Shown here: in pieces, positions 25,414 through 34,922 of the stretch | Layout of the letters: each line of letters starts with the position of its first letter | Numbering within the stretch: position 1 is the first letter of the stretch | Assembly: GCF_013371215.1 (NCBI RefSeq) | Contig: NZ_JABWMH010000005.1 | Coordinates: forward strand, 1 to 64,000 | Length of the DNA: 64,000 bases | Source: Parasphingorhabdus flavimaris | GTDB lineage: Bacteria; Pseudomonadota; Alphaproteobacteria; Sphingomonadales; Sphingomonadaceae | Reading direction: 5' to 3' | Notes under the pieces: model-generated | What the model was told of the DNA's origin: nothing | What the model saw: only the letters and a program-made list of their open reading frames with translations | Database searches by the model: none | Position numbers and translations under genes: made by a program

Positions 25414-26750
25414 GGAACCCGCTCTGGATCAAATTGTGAACGATGGTGCCGGTCATAGAACGGCGGCATGTGATCACCGACCAGCAATATGTCCGCCTCC
25501 GGAAAATCACGCGCCGTGATTTCCTTGATCAGCGCCTTGTCGATATCGTCAAAAATCGCGAACTGGCGGCAGATCATCGGATAGTCGCGGGCCAGTTCGG
25601 CCGACACTTGTTCGCAATTATCTACGTTGAGGTTCAGCTCGGTCGGAACCGGCAAATGGGTGTTCAGCGTCAGCCAATATTGAAAAACAGGCTGCTTCGC
25701 CCGCTTCAGGTTTTCGGCCAGCATTTTCGGCACCTGTCGGTCGCAGGCGCCGGCGAAAACTCCGCCGCACCATTCTGCGCCGCGTTCTTGGAGTTCTGCG
25801 GCAAATTCGCGCTTTTGAAAGCCGATTTTAGGATACCAGACATCCCGCTTGAAAAACGGGCCCTTGAAACTGTGCATTGCCTGCGTGACATAGCCTTTTT
25901 TGGCAAGTTGAGCGGGTAAGCAGTTCAATTTCTCGGGATCGGTGGTTTCGAGCAGTTCGTAATAATCACCCCAACGACCGCATAGTTCGCGCATTTCACC
26001 AGCCGTGGTGCTGTTATAATATTTGCTGTTGCCTTGGCTCACATGATAGCGCGCGTTGATCGCGCTATCATTATAGTAAGCGAACAGCTTGTCGGACATT
26101 GCCTGGTTCTCCCTGGGCAAGCCAAGCGATTCCACCATGATTATAACCAAATGGCGCTTGCCATCCGCGCGGGCGGCGAAACCGGATTTGCTGACGGCCG
26201 ATTCAAAGGCCGTGCCTGCAGGGGCCGGTCGGAAATAATGGCCGCGCATTCCCTCGCCCACCGCCGCATCCGCTCCAACAAGCCCGAAGATCAACGCGCC
26301 GCCGAGCAGAATATGCAGCGGTTTGGAAAAGTTGGTGTCGCGCTTGAGCAGAAACCAGCTGCCGATCAGGATACCGATAATCACGATTGTTGCGGCAATA
26401 TACTCGATCGAATTGCTCGGTTTGATCTCGGCAAAAAATTGCAGCGAATAGACCAGAGAATTCAGGGTCAGGTTGAACAGGCCCGATACAAACGAGAGGA
26501 GGGAAAAAATCATCACCCCGACGAAGGCAAGCCACTGCAAAGGGTGCGACATCCTCTTGGCGATCAGACCGGCAAATCCTGCCAGCGCGATAGGTAGCGC
26601 GCGCGGCGGCGCACCCACCATCCACATTGCCACGAAGGGAATATTGGCCAAGATGATCCAGACCAGAGCCCAGTTCATGAATTTTGCCAAATCCGGGGTG
26701 ATCAGACGAGCGGGTGCAGGCGCTTCGATGGCATTGTCCATGTAGCTCAC
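25371..26750 (-). CDS. sulfatase-fold membrane transferase (phosphoethanolamine/phosphoglycerol transferase-like)
   Basis: A 459-residue protein. Four to five N-terminal helices (about residues 25-170) precede an alkaline-phosphatase-superfamily domain. VIIMVESLG gives the first metal Glu (about 207). NSTTAGEMREL (about 246-256) has the Thr that would form the covalent intermediate. LLVGDHMPPF near the C-terminus gives further metal ligands. The layout matches EptA/OpgE/LtaS-type enzymes that move a phospho-head group to lipid A or glucans in the periplasm. GTG 26750 overlaps the GtrA stop; ATG 26741 is an alternative. The exact acceptor is unknown. Confidence 0.78.
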   Translation of the reverse strand: MSYMDNAIEAPAPARLITPDLAKFMNWALVWIILANIPFVAMWMVGAPPRALPIALAGFAGLIAKRMSHPLQWLAFVGVMIFSLLSFVSGLFNLTLNSLVYSLQFFAEIKPSNSIEYIAATIVIIGILIGSWFLLKRDTNFSKPLHILLGGALIFGLVGADAAVGEGMRGHYFRPAPAGTAFESAVSKSGFAARADGKRHLVIIMVESLGLPRENQAMSDKLFAYYNDSAINARYHVSQGNSKYYNSTTAGEMRELCGRWGDYYELLETTDPEKLNCLPAQLAKKGYVTQAMHSFKGPFFKRDVWYPKIGFQKREFAAELQERGAEWCGGVFAGACDRQVPKMLAENLKRAKQPVFQYWLTLNTHLPVPTELNLNVDNCEQVSAELARDYPMICRQFAIFDDIDKALIKEITARDFPEADILLVGDHMPPFYDRHHRSQFDPERVPWLYLKAKGSQPEG

Positions 26751-27199
26751 CGGAACACTCCGTATTTGCGGGTCAAATATACGCAGAAGAAACTGACGAT
26801 CACGGCCGCCGCTTTCGCAATGACCGGAAGTGCGCCCGCTTCAACCAGCCAGCTCACGATGCTGACGGTTATCCCCAGCCCGAGCACCGCAGTTCCGAGG
26901 AAACCGATCCGCTGCAATTGCAGCGCCGCGCCGTCGCGCGCCTTGCCCGGAAAAACGAAACTGGAAGAAATCAGCCAGTGCACGACAATCCCCGCACTAT
27001 AACCCGCCGCCGAAGCCCAGCCGGGGTCGAACAGGAAGGCAACCAGAACCATGAACAGGGCAACGTCAAAGGCCAGGCTGACGACGCTGGCCAGCAAATA
27101 GCGGGTAATCGAGAAACGGTTGAGCAGCGCCAGTGGAGCAGGCAGACTGCCCACCCAACCACCGACCGTCGACCGCCTGTCTGTACCGCTGCGTTCCAT
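26747..27199 (-). CDS. GtrA-family membrane protein
   Basis: About 150 residues with the four-helix GtrA/DPMS arrangement; RYLLASVVSLAFDVALFMVL begins the domain and the C-terminus ends in the typical VSFFCVYLTRKYGVF. GtrA proteins are thought to flip polyprenyl-phosphate-linked sugars for glycosylation of O-antigen or cell-wall glycans. I start at ATG 27199, directly after the stop of the upstream FAD enzyme, rather than at the longer frame inside that gene. Its end overlaps the sulfatase-fold gene by four bases. Confidence 0.85.
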   Translation of the reverse strand: MERSGTDRRSTVGGWVGSLPAPLALLNRFSITRYLLASVVSLAFDVALFMVLVAFLFDPGWASAAGYSAGIVVHWLISSSFVFPGKARDGAALQLQRIGFLGTAVLGLGITVSIVSWLVEAGALPVIAKAAAVIVSFFCVYLTRKYGVFR

Positions 27200-27200
27200 T

Positions 27201-28778
27201 TCAGGCAGCCCGTGACGCTGGTTTTTCTTCCTCGATCCGGGTCGGAACATCGCGCATGCTTTCGAGAGCGGCGGCACGGTCTTCACTGATTTCTTCGGCG
27301 ACTATCGTCTGCGCGCCTTCGTCGCCCGCTTCGTGATATTCGGCGTCTTCGTTGACATTCCAGACGTTCCACTTGCGGGTGCCGGCCTCGATATTTTCCA
27401 CTGTCAGCATCGCGGTCATCATCGCGTGATCCTGATTATTATAGCGGTGCATCCCGTTGCGGCCTACCATGTGCAGGGTCGGGAAGCGGCTTTCGAGATC
27501 ATCGCGCATCGTAGCGACATTGTCTTCGTAGCTGTCATCATAGACCGGATAGGCTTTTTCCTGACGGACAACCGCGCCGCCGACGACATCTTCGGGCTTG
27601 CACAGGCCAAGGATCGCCATTTCCTTCTTGGCCAGTTCGACCAGATCTTCGTCGGACGACGACCATAGGCCGTCATTCTCGAAGCAGAAATATTCCAGCC
27701 CGACGCAGGCGATATTCTCGTCCGGCACCATTTCCGGTGACCAGCTCCGAAAATTCTGCACGCGGCCGACTTGCACCCGGTCATCATGGATATAGATCCA
27801 GTTGTCGGGGAACAGGTCTTCCGACTTGACCATGATCGCCACGGTCAGGAAATCGCGATATTTGAGATCCTGTGCTTCCGGCAGGCTTTGCGGCAGCGGA
27901 TGAATCCGGGTCGCAAGCTCTCGCATCGGTGCGCTCGAAATCACGTGTTTCGCATTGATGATGGTCTCGCCGTCAGCGCTCGTCGCGCTCACGCGCCAGT
28001 TGCCGTCGGCATCCTGGGCGAGCTGCTTGAGGCTGTAACCCATCAGCACTTCATTGCCCTTGGCTTCGACATGGGCCTTGGCCGCATCCCACATCATGCC
28101 GGGGCCGAGGCGGGGATAGCGAAAGGTCTCGAGCAGGGTTTTGACTTCCTGTCCGTCATTGGGTTTCTTGTTGAGGCCGAGCGAGCGCTTCAGGCCATCG
28201 GTGACCGCGTTCCAGAGACTGAGGCCCTTGATCCGCTGCGCCGCCCAGTCCGCCGACATTTCATCACAAGGCATGCCCCAGACCTTCTCGGTGTAGGTCT
28301 TGAAGAAGATCGAATAGAGCTTGTAGCCGAACTGGTTGACGGTCCAGTCCTCGAAGCTCTTTACATTCCTGTTCGGGAAGACCTTGGCCTTGCCATAGCT
28401 TAGCATGCAAAGCGTCGAGCGCCAGATGCCGAGGTTCCACAGCGCTTCAAAGGCGCGCAGCGGGTAGCTGTAAAATTTGCCTTCATAATAGATGCGGCTC
28501 ATCCGCGGTCGCTGAATGAAGTCGTCGGGCAGGATTTCGTTCCACAGATCGACCACTTCCTGGCTCTTGGAAAAGAAGCGATGTCCGCCAATGTCAAAAC
28601 GAAAACCTTCATGCTCCACCGTCCGGCTGATCCCCCCGACATATTTGGGGTCTTTCTCGATAACGGTGACCTTGAGGCCCTTCTTGCTCAGCAAATAGGC
28701 AGCGGTCAGGCCAGCCGGCCCCGCGCCAATGATTGCCACATCTACCGGTGTGTCTGCGGGTTTTCCCTGCGTGGTCAT
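27201..28778 (-). CDS. FAD/NAD(P)-binding oxidoreductase (UDP-galactopyranose mutase/protoporphyrinogen oxidase-like)
   Basis: A 525-residue flavoprotein. The dinucleotide fold [20 protein letters not shown] (about 13-32) is followed by [15 protein letters not shown] and [11 protein letters not shown], typical of amine-oxidase-type and UDP-galactopyranose-mutase-like enzymes. Proteins with this GGHRFFSK wording are frequent in polysaccharide gene clusters. It heads a four-gene cassette with GtrA, a phospho-transferase-like protein and a GT-C-like protein, so it may make or modify an activated sugar. A role in haem synthesis is unlikely. The exact reaction is unknown. Confidence 0.82.
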   Translation of the reverse strand: MTTQGKPADTPVDVAIIGAGPAGLTAAYLLSKKGLKVTVIEKDPKYVGGISRTVEHEGFRFDIGGHRFFSKSQEVVDLWNEILPDDFIQRPRMSRIYYEGKFYSYPLRAFEALWNLGIWRSTLCMLSYGKAKVFPNRNVKSFEDWTVNQFGYKLYSIFFKTYTEKVWGMPCDEMSADWAAQRIKGLSLWNAVTDGLKRSLGLNKKPNDGQEVKTLLETFRYPRLGPGMMWDAAKAHVEAKGNEVLMGYSLKQLAQDADGNWRVSATSADGETIINAKHVISSAPMRELATRIHPLPQSLPEAQDLKYRDFLTVAIMVKSEDLFPDNWIYIHDDRVQVGRVQNFRSWSPEMVPDENIACVGLEYFCFENDGLWSSSDEDLVELAKKEMAILGLCKPEDVVGGAVVRQEKAYPVYDDSYEDNVATMRDDLESRFPTLHMVGRNGMHRYNNQDHAMMTAMLTVENIEAGTRKWNVWNVNEDAEYHEAGDEGAQTIVAEEISEDRAAALESMRDVPTRIEEEKPASRAA

Positions 28779-28902
28779 AATTCTGGTCCCTGTCCATAAA
28801 GCGCCACTTGCAGACGCATTTCATGTTCCAGGAACCGGACTGAACGAAATTGGTTAGCAGATAGTTAATGGCAGGCCGAATTTTGCGGACGCAGGAAGCC
28901 GA

Positions 28903-30468
28903 TCAATGGTCACTAATCGGCGGAACAGGCTGGGGTGGCGCATCCGCATCCGATTCGTGGACTTCAATACTGCCGCGCCCGACATGGCTCTTTCGATATC
29001 CATAAGCGAAATAGAGCAACAGCCCGAGACCTCCCCAGACCGGCAACACCAGCTTCGCTTCCAGCGGCAGGTTATAGAAAAGCCCCAGACAGCCGAAAAT
29101 AGCCAACGGAGCAACGATCCAGACCAGTGGCGTACGAAACGGACGATGCCGGTCAGGATCGGTTCTGCGCAAGATAAGCACCGCGACGGCGACCATCAGA
29201 AAGGCGAACAAAGTTCCCGAATTCGAGATATCAGCCAGCTTCCCGACCGGCAGAAATGCCGCAAAGACCGAAACGGCAACGCCGGTTATGGCCGTCACGA
29301 TATGGGGCGTTTTCCATTTCGGATGGATGGTCGCAAGCTTTTCCGGCAGCAGGCCATCGCGCGCCATGACGAAGAAAATCCGGGTCTGGCCGAACAGCAT
29401 GATCAGGATCACCGAAGGCAGCGCAAGGAAGGCAGCGATGCCGATGACATTGCCCAGAGCAGGATGACCGATCGTCCGCAGGACAAAGGCCAGCGCTTCG
29501 TGGCTGCACACCAGCGGCTCTTTCCCGGCGGTCAGCAATGTCTGGCACTGTGCAGCAAATGCACTGCTTCCTGGAGCGAGCGTGTTACCCGCGGCGTCCA
29601 CAATCGGTTGCGCGCCGACCGTGCCAATGGCCCCGGCCGCGACCAGCAGATAGAAAATGGTGCAGATGGCAAGACTGCCGATCAGACCGATGGGTACGTT
29701 CCGCTGAGGGTTCTTGGTCTCCTCCGCCGCAGTCGAGACCGCATCGAAACCGACATAGGCGAAGAAGATCGAAGCCGCAGCGCCAACCGCGCCGAAACCA
29801 CGGCTTTCACCAAACCAGCCATTGGGCATGAAGGGATCGAAATTCTGCCCTTGCATCATCGGCAGGGTTAGCACGATGAACATGGTCAGCGCCGAAACCT
29901 TGATTGCGACCAGCACCGCGTTGACCTTGGCGCTTTCGCTGGTCCCGATCATCAGCAGAAAGGTAACCAGCAAAGCGATGATCAACGCCGGCAGGTTGAT
30001 CAGCCCGCCCGGCGCATAACTGCCAATAGTCAGCGCCGTGGGCAAATGGATATCCGCATTGGCCAGCAGGCCGACAAAATAGCCCGACCAGCCGACCGAA
30101 ACCGCGCTCGCCGCCACTGCATATTCCAGGATTAGCGCCCAGCCTACCATCCAGGCCAGCAGCTCGCCCATCACGGCATATGTATACGTGTAGGCCGAGC
30201 CCGACACCGGCACCATCGAGGCCAGTTCCGAATAGCAGAGCGCGGCAACCGCGCAGACCAGCCCGGCGATGACGAAGCTCCACATCATTCCCGGCCCGGC
30301 CTTCTGCGCCGCTTCTGAGGTCAGGACGAAAATGCCGGTCCCGATAATCGCTCCGACACCCAGCAAGGTGAGCTGAACCGGGCCGAGAGTGCGGGCTAGC
30401 GCCTTTTTCTCTGCTGTTGCCAAAATTGCGTCGAGGGGTTTGATACGTCCGAAAAAACTGAAAGCCAT
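28903..30468 (-). CDS. APC-family amino acid permease (CAT/YfnA-like)
   Basis: A 521-residue transporter with about 12-14 helices. The conserved helix-1 motif LLGVGAIIGTGIFVLTSEAA (about 36-55) includes the unwound GAIIGTGIF substrate site. Helix 6-7 has IFFAYVGFDAVSTAAEETKNPQRN, the signature of cationic-amino-acid-type APC transporters. A soluble loop with two Cys (about 310-335) is inserted between later helices. It probably imports amino acids by proton symport. It stands alone between non-related genes. Confidence 0.9.
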   Translation of the reverse strand: MAFSFFGRIKPLDAILATAEKKALARTLGPVQLTLLGVGAIIGTGIFVLTSEAAQKAGPGMMWSFVIAGLVCAVAALCYSELASMVPVSGSAYTYTYAVMGELLAWMVGWALILEYAVAASAVSVGWSGYFVGLLANADIHLPTALTIGSYAPGGLINLPALIIALLVTFLLMIGTSESAKVNAVLVAIKVSALTMFIVLTLPMMQGQNFDPFMPNGWFGESRGFGAVGAAASIFFAYVGFDAVSTAAEETKNPQRNVPIGLIGSLAICTIFYLLVAAGAIGTVGAQPIVDAAGNTLAPGSSAFAAQCQTLLTAGKEPLVCSHEALAFVLRTIGHPALGNVIGIAAFLALPSVILIMLFGQTRIFFVMARDGLLPEKLATIHPKWKTPHIVTAITGVAVSVFAAFLPVGKLADISNSGTLFAFLMVAVAVLILRRTDPDRHRPFRTPLVWIVAPLAIFGCLGLFYNLPLEAKLVLPVWGGLGLLLYFAYGYRKSHVGRGSIEVHESDADAPPQPVPPISDH

Positions 30469-30668
30469 GCAGCGATCCTGTCCCGAAAAACTGCGCTTGG
30501 ATTACGCCGATTTTTGCAATGCGCAAGAGGGATTCGGCAGGGATGTTCACAATTATTACGGGGGTAAATTTGGCTGGGTTTTTCGGCGGTTGGGCCGACA
30601 GCTTCCTCTTCTTTTCCAGGGAAGACAGGCGTGGAATAGCCCGCTGAACTCAGAAAAGTTCCAGTTCG

Positions 30669-32012
30669 TTATTCTTCAGCCAATTCGCCTAACAGATCCT
30701 CCGGCAACACCGGTTCGCTCAGCAACCGCTCCATCGCCTTCCAGCGCCACACCGGCGCGTCGCCCTGGGCTTCGATCCAGTCGCGGACCATTTCCATGCC
30801 GAGGCCATAGTTGATCACATAGCTGCGATATTGTTCGTTGAAGTCGGTCATCTGCGCCGCGCGTTCTGCCGAGACCAGCTGATATTTCTGATTGAGGGCA
30901 ATCGCCTGATCGCGAGTGATTTCACCATCCAGATATTGCTGTGCAATCGTCATCCGCGCGCCGCTCAATGCCTGTTTGGCGATCTGCAGCGCCCAATAGG
31001 CCGCCGCCGTGTCGGGATTTAGGCCGGCGAGCGGGTAAAGCACGTCGCGCTCGTAATCCAGCCGCTCCTGCCCGCTGAACGCCAGCTCGATACCATAATT
31101 GGCCGAGCCCTCGGCGATCAGGCTTTGCGGTGAATAGAGCGGATAGACGGAGAATTCCTGCCAGCCGCGGCCATTGGTCAGATTGCGCTCGAGCAGCATA
31201 TTAAAGACATGATGGCCGGGATAGCCTTCGTGACAACCGAGATCGACCGCGCGGCCGATGAAGATCGGCAGGTCGGTGTTGATCTGGATCAGGCTCTGAT
31301 AATTGCCCTGATAATAATTATACCCGCTCCAGCTTTTTCCGGTCACGAACTCCATCTTGAAATTCTCGCCGGCGGGCAGATCGAAATAGGCTGCGGTCCG
31401 TGCCTTGCACTCGGCGATCGCGGTGTCGAACACATTCTTCAGCCGGTCTTTGGGGATGATATAATCATTTTCAAAAGCCGCCACGCGCTTGCTCAGCGGC
31501 CCTTCGCCGGGGACTATATTCTCGATCTCCTCGAGGACGGGATCAAATTCGGCCAGCGGCCTGAGCTCCGGCGTCACTCCGAACAAGCCCTTGGCTTCCT
31601 TGGCAAATGGAAAGACCTCGTCCTGCATCATCGCATGGCGGGTGAGCGCGGCTTCGAGCTGGGCGGAGAGGAAGCGCTTGCGGGCCTCGAGCAGCGGATC
31701 ATCGCTGGTGGCGAGCGCGTCAAGCCGGAGCATCAGATCGACAATCGCATTGCCCAGTTCGCGCATATCGCGCGGATCGTTCTTGGCCGCTTCCGCCCAT
31801 TTCGGCGGGCCATAATATGCATCAACATAGCCGGCTTCCTTTTCGCCGAGAGCAAGCGTAAGCTTCACATAGTCAGCGGCGATATCGCCAAGTTCATTCG
31901 CTGCTTTCAGGCCGATCGTGTCGGTGACAACGGGGGCAGGCAATGGCTCGACAGCCGGCGCACAGGCCGAGATAGCCAGACAGGCAGCGGCAACAAGCCC
32001 GGTGTTTTTCAC
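30669..32012 (-). CDS. DUF885-like zinc metallopeptidase lipoprotein
   Basis: A 447-residue protein with a lipoprotein signal (LVAAACLAISAC, Cys near 17). The key motif is CHEGYPGHHVFN (about 259-270), the HEGxPGHH zinc site of DUF885 proteins related to thermolysin-like gluzincins. A downstream EGSANYGIELAF (about 301-312) could supply the third ligand Glu. It is probably a membrane-tethered periplasmic peptidase. GTG 32012 overlaps the nhaA stop (GTGA), so the two genes look coupled, although no functional link is obvious. Confidence 0.78.
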   Translation of the reverse strand: MKNTGLVAAACLAISACAPAVEPLPAPVVTDTIGLKAANELGDIAADYVKLTLALGEKEAGYVDAYYGPPKWAEAAKNDPRDMRELGNAIVDLMLRLDALATSDDPLLEARKRFLSAQLEAALTRHAMMQDEVFPFAKEAKGLFGVTPELRPLAEFDPVLEEIENIVPGEGPLSKRVAAFENDYIIPKDRLKNVFDTAIAECKARTAAYFDLPAGENFKMEFVTGKSWSGYNYYQGNYQSLIQINTDLPIFIGRAVDLGCHEGYPGHHVFNMLLERNLTNGRGWQEFSVYPLYSPQSLIAEGSANYGIELAFSGQERLDYERDVLYPLAGLNPDTAAAYWALQIAKQALSGARMTIAQQYLDGEITRDQAIALNQKYQLVSAERAAQMTDFNEQYRSYVINYGLGMEMVRDWIEAQGDAPVWRWKAMERLLSEPVLPEDLLGELAEE

Positions 32013-33340
32013 AGAGCGTCTTTCAGCTTCTGCGCTTCGCTATTCGGCAATGCCTCGAGCAGCTCCTCGGCTTCATCCTCGTCCAGCGATTCCAGATGCC
32101 GTCCCTGCGGCGCAAAGCGCAGGACACAGAAACCGACGACCGCGGAAAGCAGAGATCCGCCGAGCACGCCGATCTTGGCCTCCTCGATAAGGAGCTCATT
32201 GCCCGGGAAGGCCAGTGCCCCGATGAACAGGCTCATCGTGAAACCGATGCCGCAGAGCATCGCGACCCCATAGACCTGCAGCCAGCTCGCGCCGCCCAGC
32301 CGTCCGGCGAAGCCGGTTTTGACCGAAATCCAGACGCTGGCGAAAATCGCGATCTGCTTGCCGAAGAACAGGCCGGCAGCGATACCCAATGGCAAAGGTG
32401 CGAAAATCTGGTCCATGCCGATGCCCTGAAGCGAGACGCCGGCATTGGCAAAGCCGAATACCGGCACGATCAGGAATGCGCTCCACGGCGAAATCGCGTG
32501 TTCGAGCCGGTGAAGCGGAGAATTTTCGGCATCCGGCGAGGTCGGCGTGACCACGATCGGGATGACCATCGCCGCCAATACGCCGGCTATCGTCGCATGG
32601 ACGCCGGACATCAACACCGCATACCAGAGCAATGCAGCGAAAATCAGATAGGGCCAGAGCTTGAGTACGCCGTTGCGGTTCATCGTGTACATGATCGCCA
32701 GTATCGCCGCGCTGGCGAGGAGGGCAGCGCCGTTGATCTCCGCAGTATAGACCAGAGCGATAATCGCCACTGCGCCCATGTCGTCGACGATCGCGACGGT
32801 AACCAGAAACAATTTGAGCGAAGTCGGCGCGCGCGGTCCGAGCAGGGCCAGCACGCCGATTGCAAAGGCAATATCGGTCGCCGCCGGTATCGCCCAGCCG
32901 TTGTAGAGTGCGGGAAAATCCTTGACGATGACCAGATAGATCAGCGCCGGAACCGCCATCCCGGCCGCAGCAGCGACCACCGGCAGACGTCGGCGATCCC
33001 AGCTATTGAGCCGGCCGTCGACAAATTCCCGCTTGATTTCCAGTCCGACGAGCAGGAAGAAGATCGCCATCAACCCGTCATTGATCCACAAATGCGGGGT
33101 CATGGGACCCAGTTTTGCAGAAAGGACCGGCCCCTTAATTTCATGCAGGAAATGATGGTACATTTCATAAAGCGGGCTGTTGGCCACCACCATCGCCAGC
33201 GCGGCGGAAAACATCAGCAATATGCCGCCCGCTGCTTCACTTTTCAGGAAGTCTCTAAGCGCTGAATTTCTACCTGAACGTGGCAATATTTCTTCTCCCT
33301 CGGGGACGTCTATTCCGGATTTTTGATCGGCCAGAGTCAT
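32009..33340 (-). CDS. nhaA: Na+/H+ antiporter NhaA
   Basis: A 443-residue antiporter with the usual set of NhaA helices. The ion-binding pair is in VAIVDDMGAVAIIALVYT (two consecutive Asp equivalent to E. coli D163/D164). ATDIAFAIGVLALLG precedes it, and VPVFGFANAGVSL marks helix 9-10. An N-terminal extension of about 25 residues and an acidic C-terminal tail (LDEDEAEELLEAL) exceed the E. coli protein. It expels Na+ at alkaline pH, fitting a marine or saline life style. Coupled to the following lipoprotein gene by overlap. Confidence 0.95.
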   Translation of the reverse strand: MTLADQKSGIDVPEGEEILPRSGRNSALRDFLKSEAAGGILLMFSAALAMVVANSPLYEMYHHFLHEIKGPVLSAKLGPMTPHLWINDGLMAIFFLLVGLEIKREFVDGRLNSWDRRRLPVVAAAAGMAVPALIYLVIVKDFPALYNGWAIPAATDIAFAIGVLALLGPRAPTSLKLFLVTVAIVDDMGAVAIIALVYTAEINGAALLASAAILAIMYTMNRNGVLKLWPYLIFAALLWYAVLMSGVHATIAGVLAAMVIPIVVTPTSPDAENSPLHRLEHAISPWSAFLIVPVFGFANAGVSLQGIGMDQIFAPLPLGIAAGLFFGKQIAIFASVWISVKTGFAGRLGGASWLQVYGVAMLCGIGFTMSLFIGALAFPGNELLIEEAKIGVLGGSLLSAVVGFCVLRFAPQGRHLESLDEDEAEELLEALPNSEAQKLKDAL

Positions 33341-33388
33341 GCGCAGACCCGTTCATAAAATCAAGACTTGTGTGAAACGAAATTGGCC

Positions 33389-34390
33389 CTAGCCCGCGAT
33401 CTGATCGCGAATATCGGCGGCGATGGCATAGCTTTTTTCGCGGGCAGCCTGATCGAAGATCGACCCCGCTATGATCAACTCGTCGGCGCCGGTGCGTTCG
33501 ATGAACCGCTCGATACCCTGCTTCACTTCATCCGGCGATCCGACGGCGCTACCCTGAAGCGTCTGCTCGAGGATGGCCTGGGCCTGAGGCGGCAGGCTTT
33601 CGCGATAGCCTTCAACCGGCGGTGGCAGCTTGCCCGGATTGCCGGTGCGCAGCGCGACAAAGCTCTGCAGCATCGAAGTGGCATGAAACTCCGCTTCCTC
33701 GCTGCTATCTGCGGCAAAGATGTTGAAACCGCAGATCACATATGGCTCGGCAAGCTGTTCTGACGGCTTGAAGTCACGCCGGTAAATTGTCAGTGCATCA
33801 TCGAGCATCTGCGGCGCGAAATGGGATGCGAAGGCGTAAGGCAGGCCGAGAGCCGCTGCGAGTTGCGCGCCGAACAGGCTGCTGCCCAATATATATAGCG
33901 GAATATTCGTCCCCTGTCCCGGCGTCGCCTTGATGCCGAGCCTGTCATCCCCCGCGAGAAAGGCCTGCAACTCCAAGACATCACGCGGGAATTCATTCGC
34001 GTCGCTAGTCAGATTGCGGCGCAACGCCTGGGCTGTACGCTGATCGGAACCGGGCGCGCGACCGAGGCCCAGATCGACCCGTCCCGGATAGAGCGCTTCG
34101 AGCGTCCCGAATTGCTCGGCAATCACCATCGGCGCGTGGTTAGGCAGCATTATCCCGCCGGCACCAATCCGGATCGATTTGGTCCCCTGCCCGATATGCG
34201 CCAGAGCCACCGCCGTTGCTGCGCTGGCAATGCCTTCCATTCCGTGATGCTCCGCCATCCAGAACCGTTCGTAACCGAGAGCCTCGCCGTGTTGCGCGAG
34301 CGCCAGCGACCGGTCGAGTGCGCCTCTGACATCACCTCCCTGCAACACCGAGGAAAGATCGAGAATCGAGAATTTCAATTTGCCTGACAT
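33389..34390 (-). CDS. luciferase-like (LLM class) flavin-dependent oxidoreductase
   Basis: A TIM-barrel flavoenzyme of about 333 residues. FWMAEHHGMEGIASAATAV near residue 45, GAGGIMLPNHAPMVIAEQF (about 70-88) and RVDLGLGRAPGSD match the MsnO8/YhbW-like subgroup. These enzymes use FMNH2; no coenzyme F420 signature is seen. ATG 34390 follows AGGAG by about 12 bases; ATG 34417 upstream is a weaker option. The substrate is unknown. Confidence 0.88.
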   Translation of the reverse strand: MSGKLKFSILDLSSVLQGGDVRGALDRSLALAQHGEALGYERFWMAEHHGMEGIASAATAVALAHIGQGTKSIRIGAGGIMLPNHAPMVIAEQFGTLEALYPGRVDLGLGRAPGSDQRTAQALRRNLTSDANEFPRDVLELQAFLAGDDRLGIKATPGQGTNIPLYILGSSLFGAQLAAALGLPYAFASHFAPQMLDDALTIYRRDFKPSEQLAEPYVICGFNIFAADSSEEAEFHATSMLQSFVALRTGNPGKLPPPVEGYRESLPPQAQAILEQTLQGSAVGSPDEVKQGIERFIERTGADELIIAGSIFDQAAREKSYAIAADIRDQIAG

Positions 34391-34596
34391 TTTCCGGTCT
34401 TGCTCCTGAGGTTTCAAACGAGGTCTATAGCTTCTTGAATCAACTGTCTGGGACTATTCTGGCCCACCTGGAATAGCCACCTTGAATTGAGAACCGACCA
34501 GATGTAAACTGATGTAAAGGGTCGATTTTGAGCTAATGATTCGGAATACTCTATGACCAGAGGAGCAGTGCGAACATAGATAGAAGGAATCTAACT

Positions 34597-34890
34597 GTGC
34601 AAACACCCATCGGTTTGGCGCTCGTAATCAGTCTTTACATGCTATTGTCGTTTTTATTTACAGCCCTGCTAGTCCGCAAGACCAACCAATCCTCTGCATC
34701 GAGGCTTGTGCTGAAACATTTCTATATTTTTCCTCTTGTCCCGCCCGCAACAATCGGTTTGCTAATGGTAAAGACGGGAGGGTGGATGATCAATGTCCCG
34801 ATGCAAGGGCTGAGATCGCTGTTCGAAAAACTGTCCGGCAGAAAAACCCTCCGCAAAAAAAGATATAACCTTTATCACTATAGACGTTGA
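34597..34890 (+). CDS. possible small membrane protein (97 aa)
   Basis: A candidate gene with GTG 34597 seven bases after AAGGAA. The product has two likely membrane segments (LALVISLYMLLSFLFTALLV, about residues 7-26, and FPLVPPATIGLLMV, about 45-58) and a basic, tyrosine-rich tail. The surrounding 34418-34922 is visibly more AT-rich than its neighbours and has no other gene. I do not recognise a family. The ribosome site and clear helices argue for it; the odd composition argues for caution. Confidence 0.4.
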   Translation: MQTPIGLALVISLYMLLSFLFTALLVRKTNQSSASRLVLKHFYIFPLVPPATIGLLMVKTGGWMINVPMQGLRSLFEKLSGRKTLRKKRYNLYHYRR

Positions 34891-34922
34891 CGTGACGGGA
34901 GACTCCCCGCTGCTAATTGATG

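Noticed and set aside
27201-28778. Assignment of the FAD enzyme as protoporphyrinogen oxidase (HemY)
   Set aside because: The GGHRFFSK block and the GtrA/transferase neighbours fit a polysaccharide-cluster flavoprotein better than haem synthesis.
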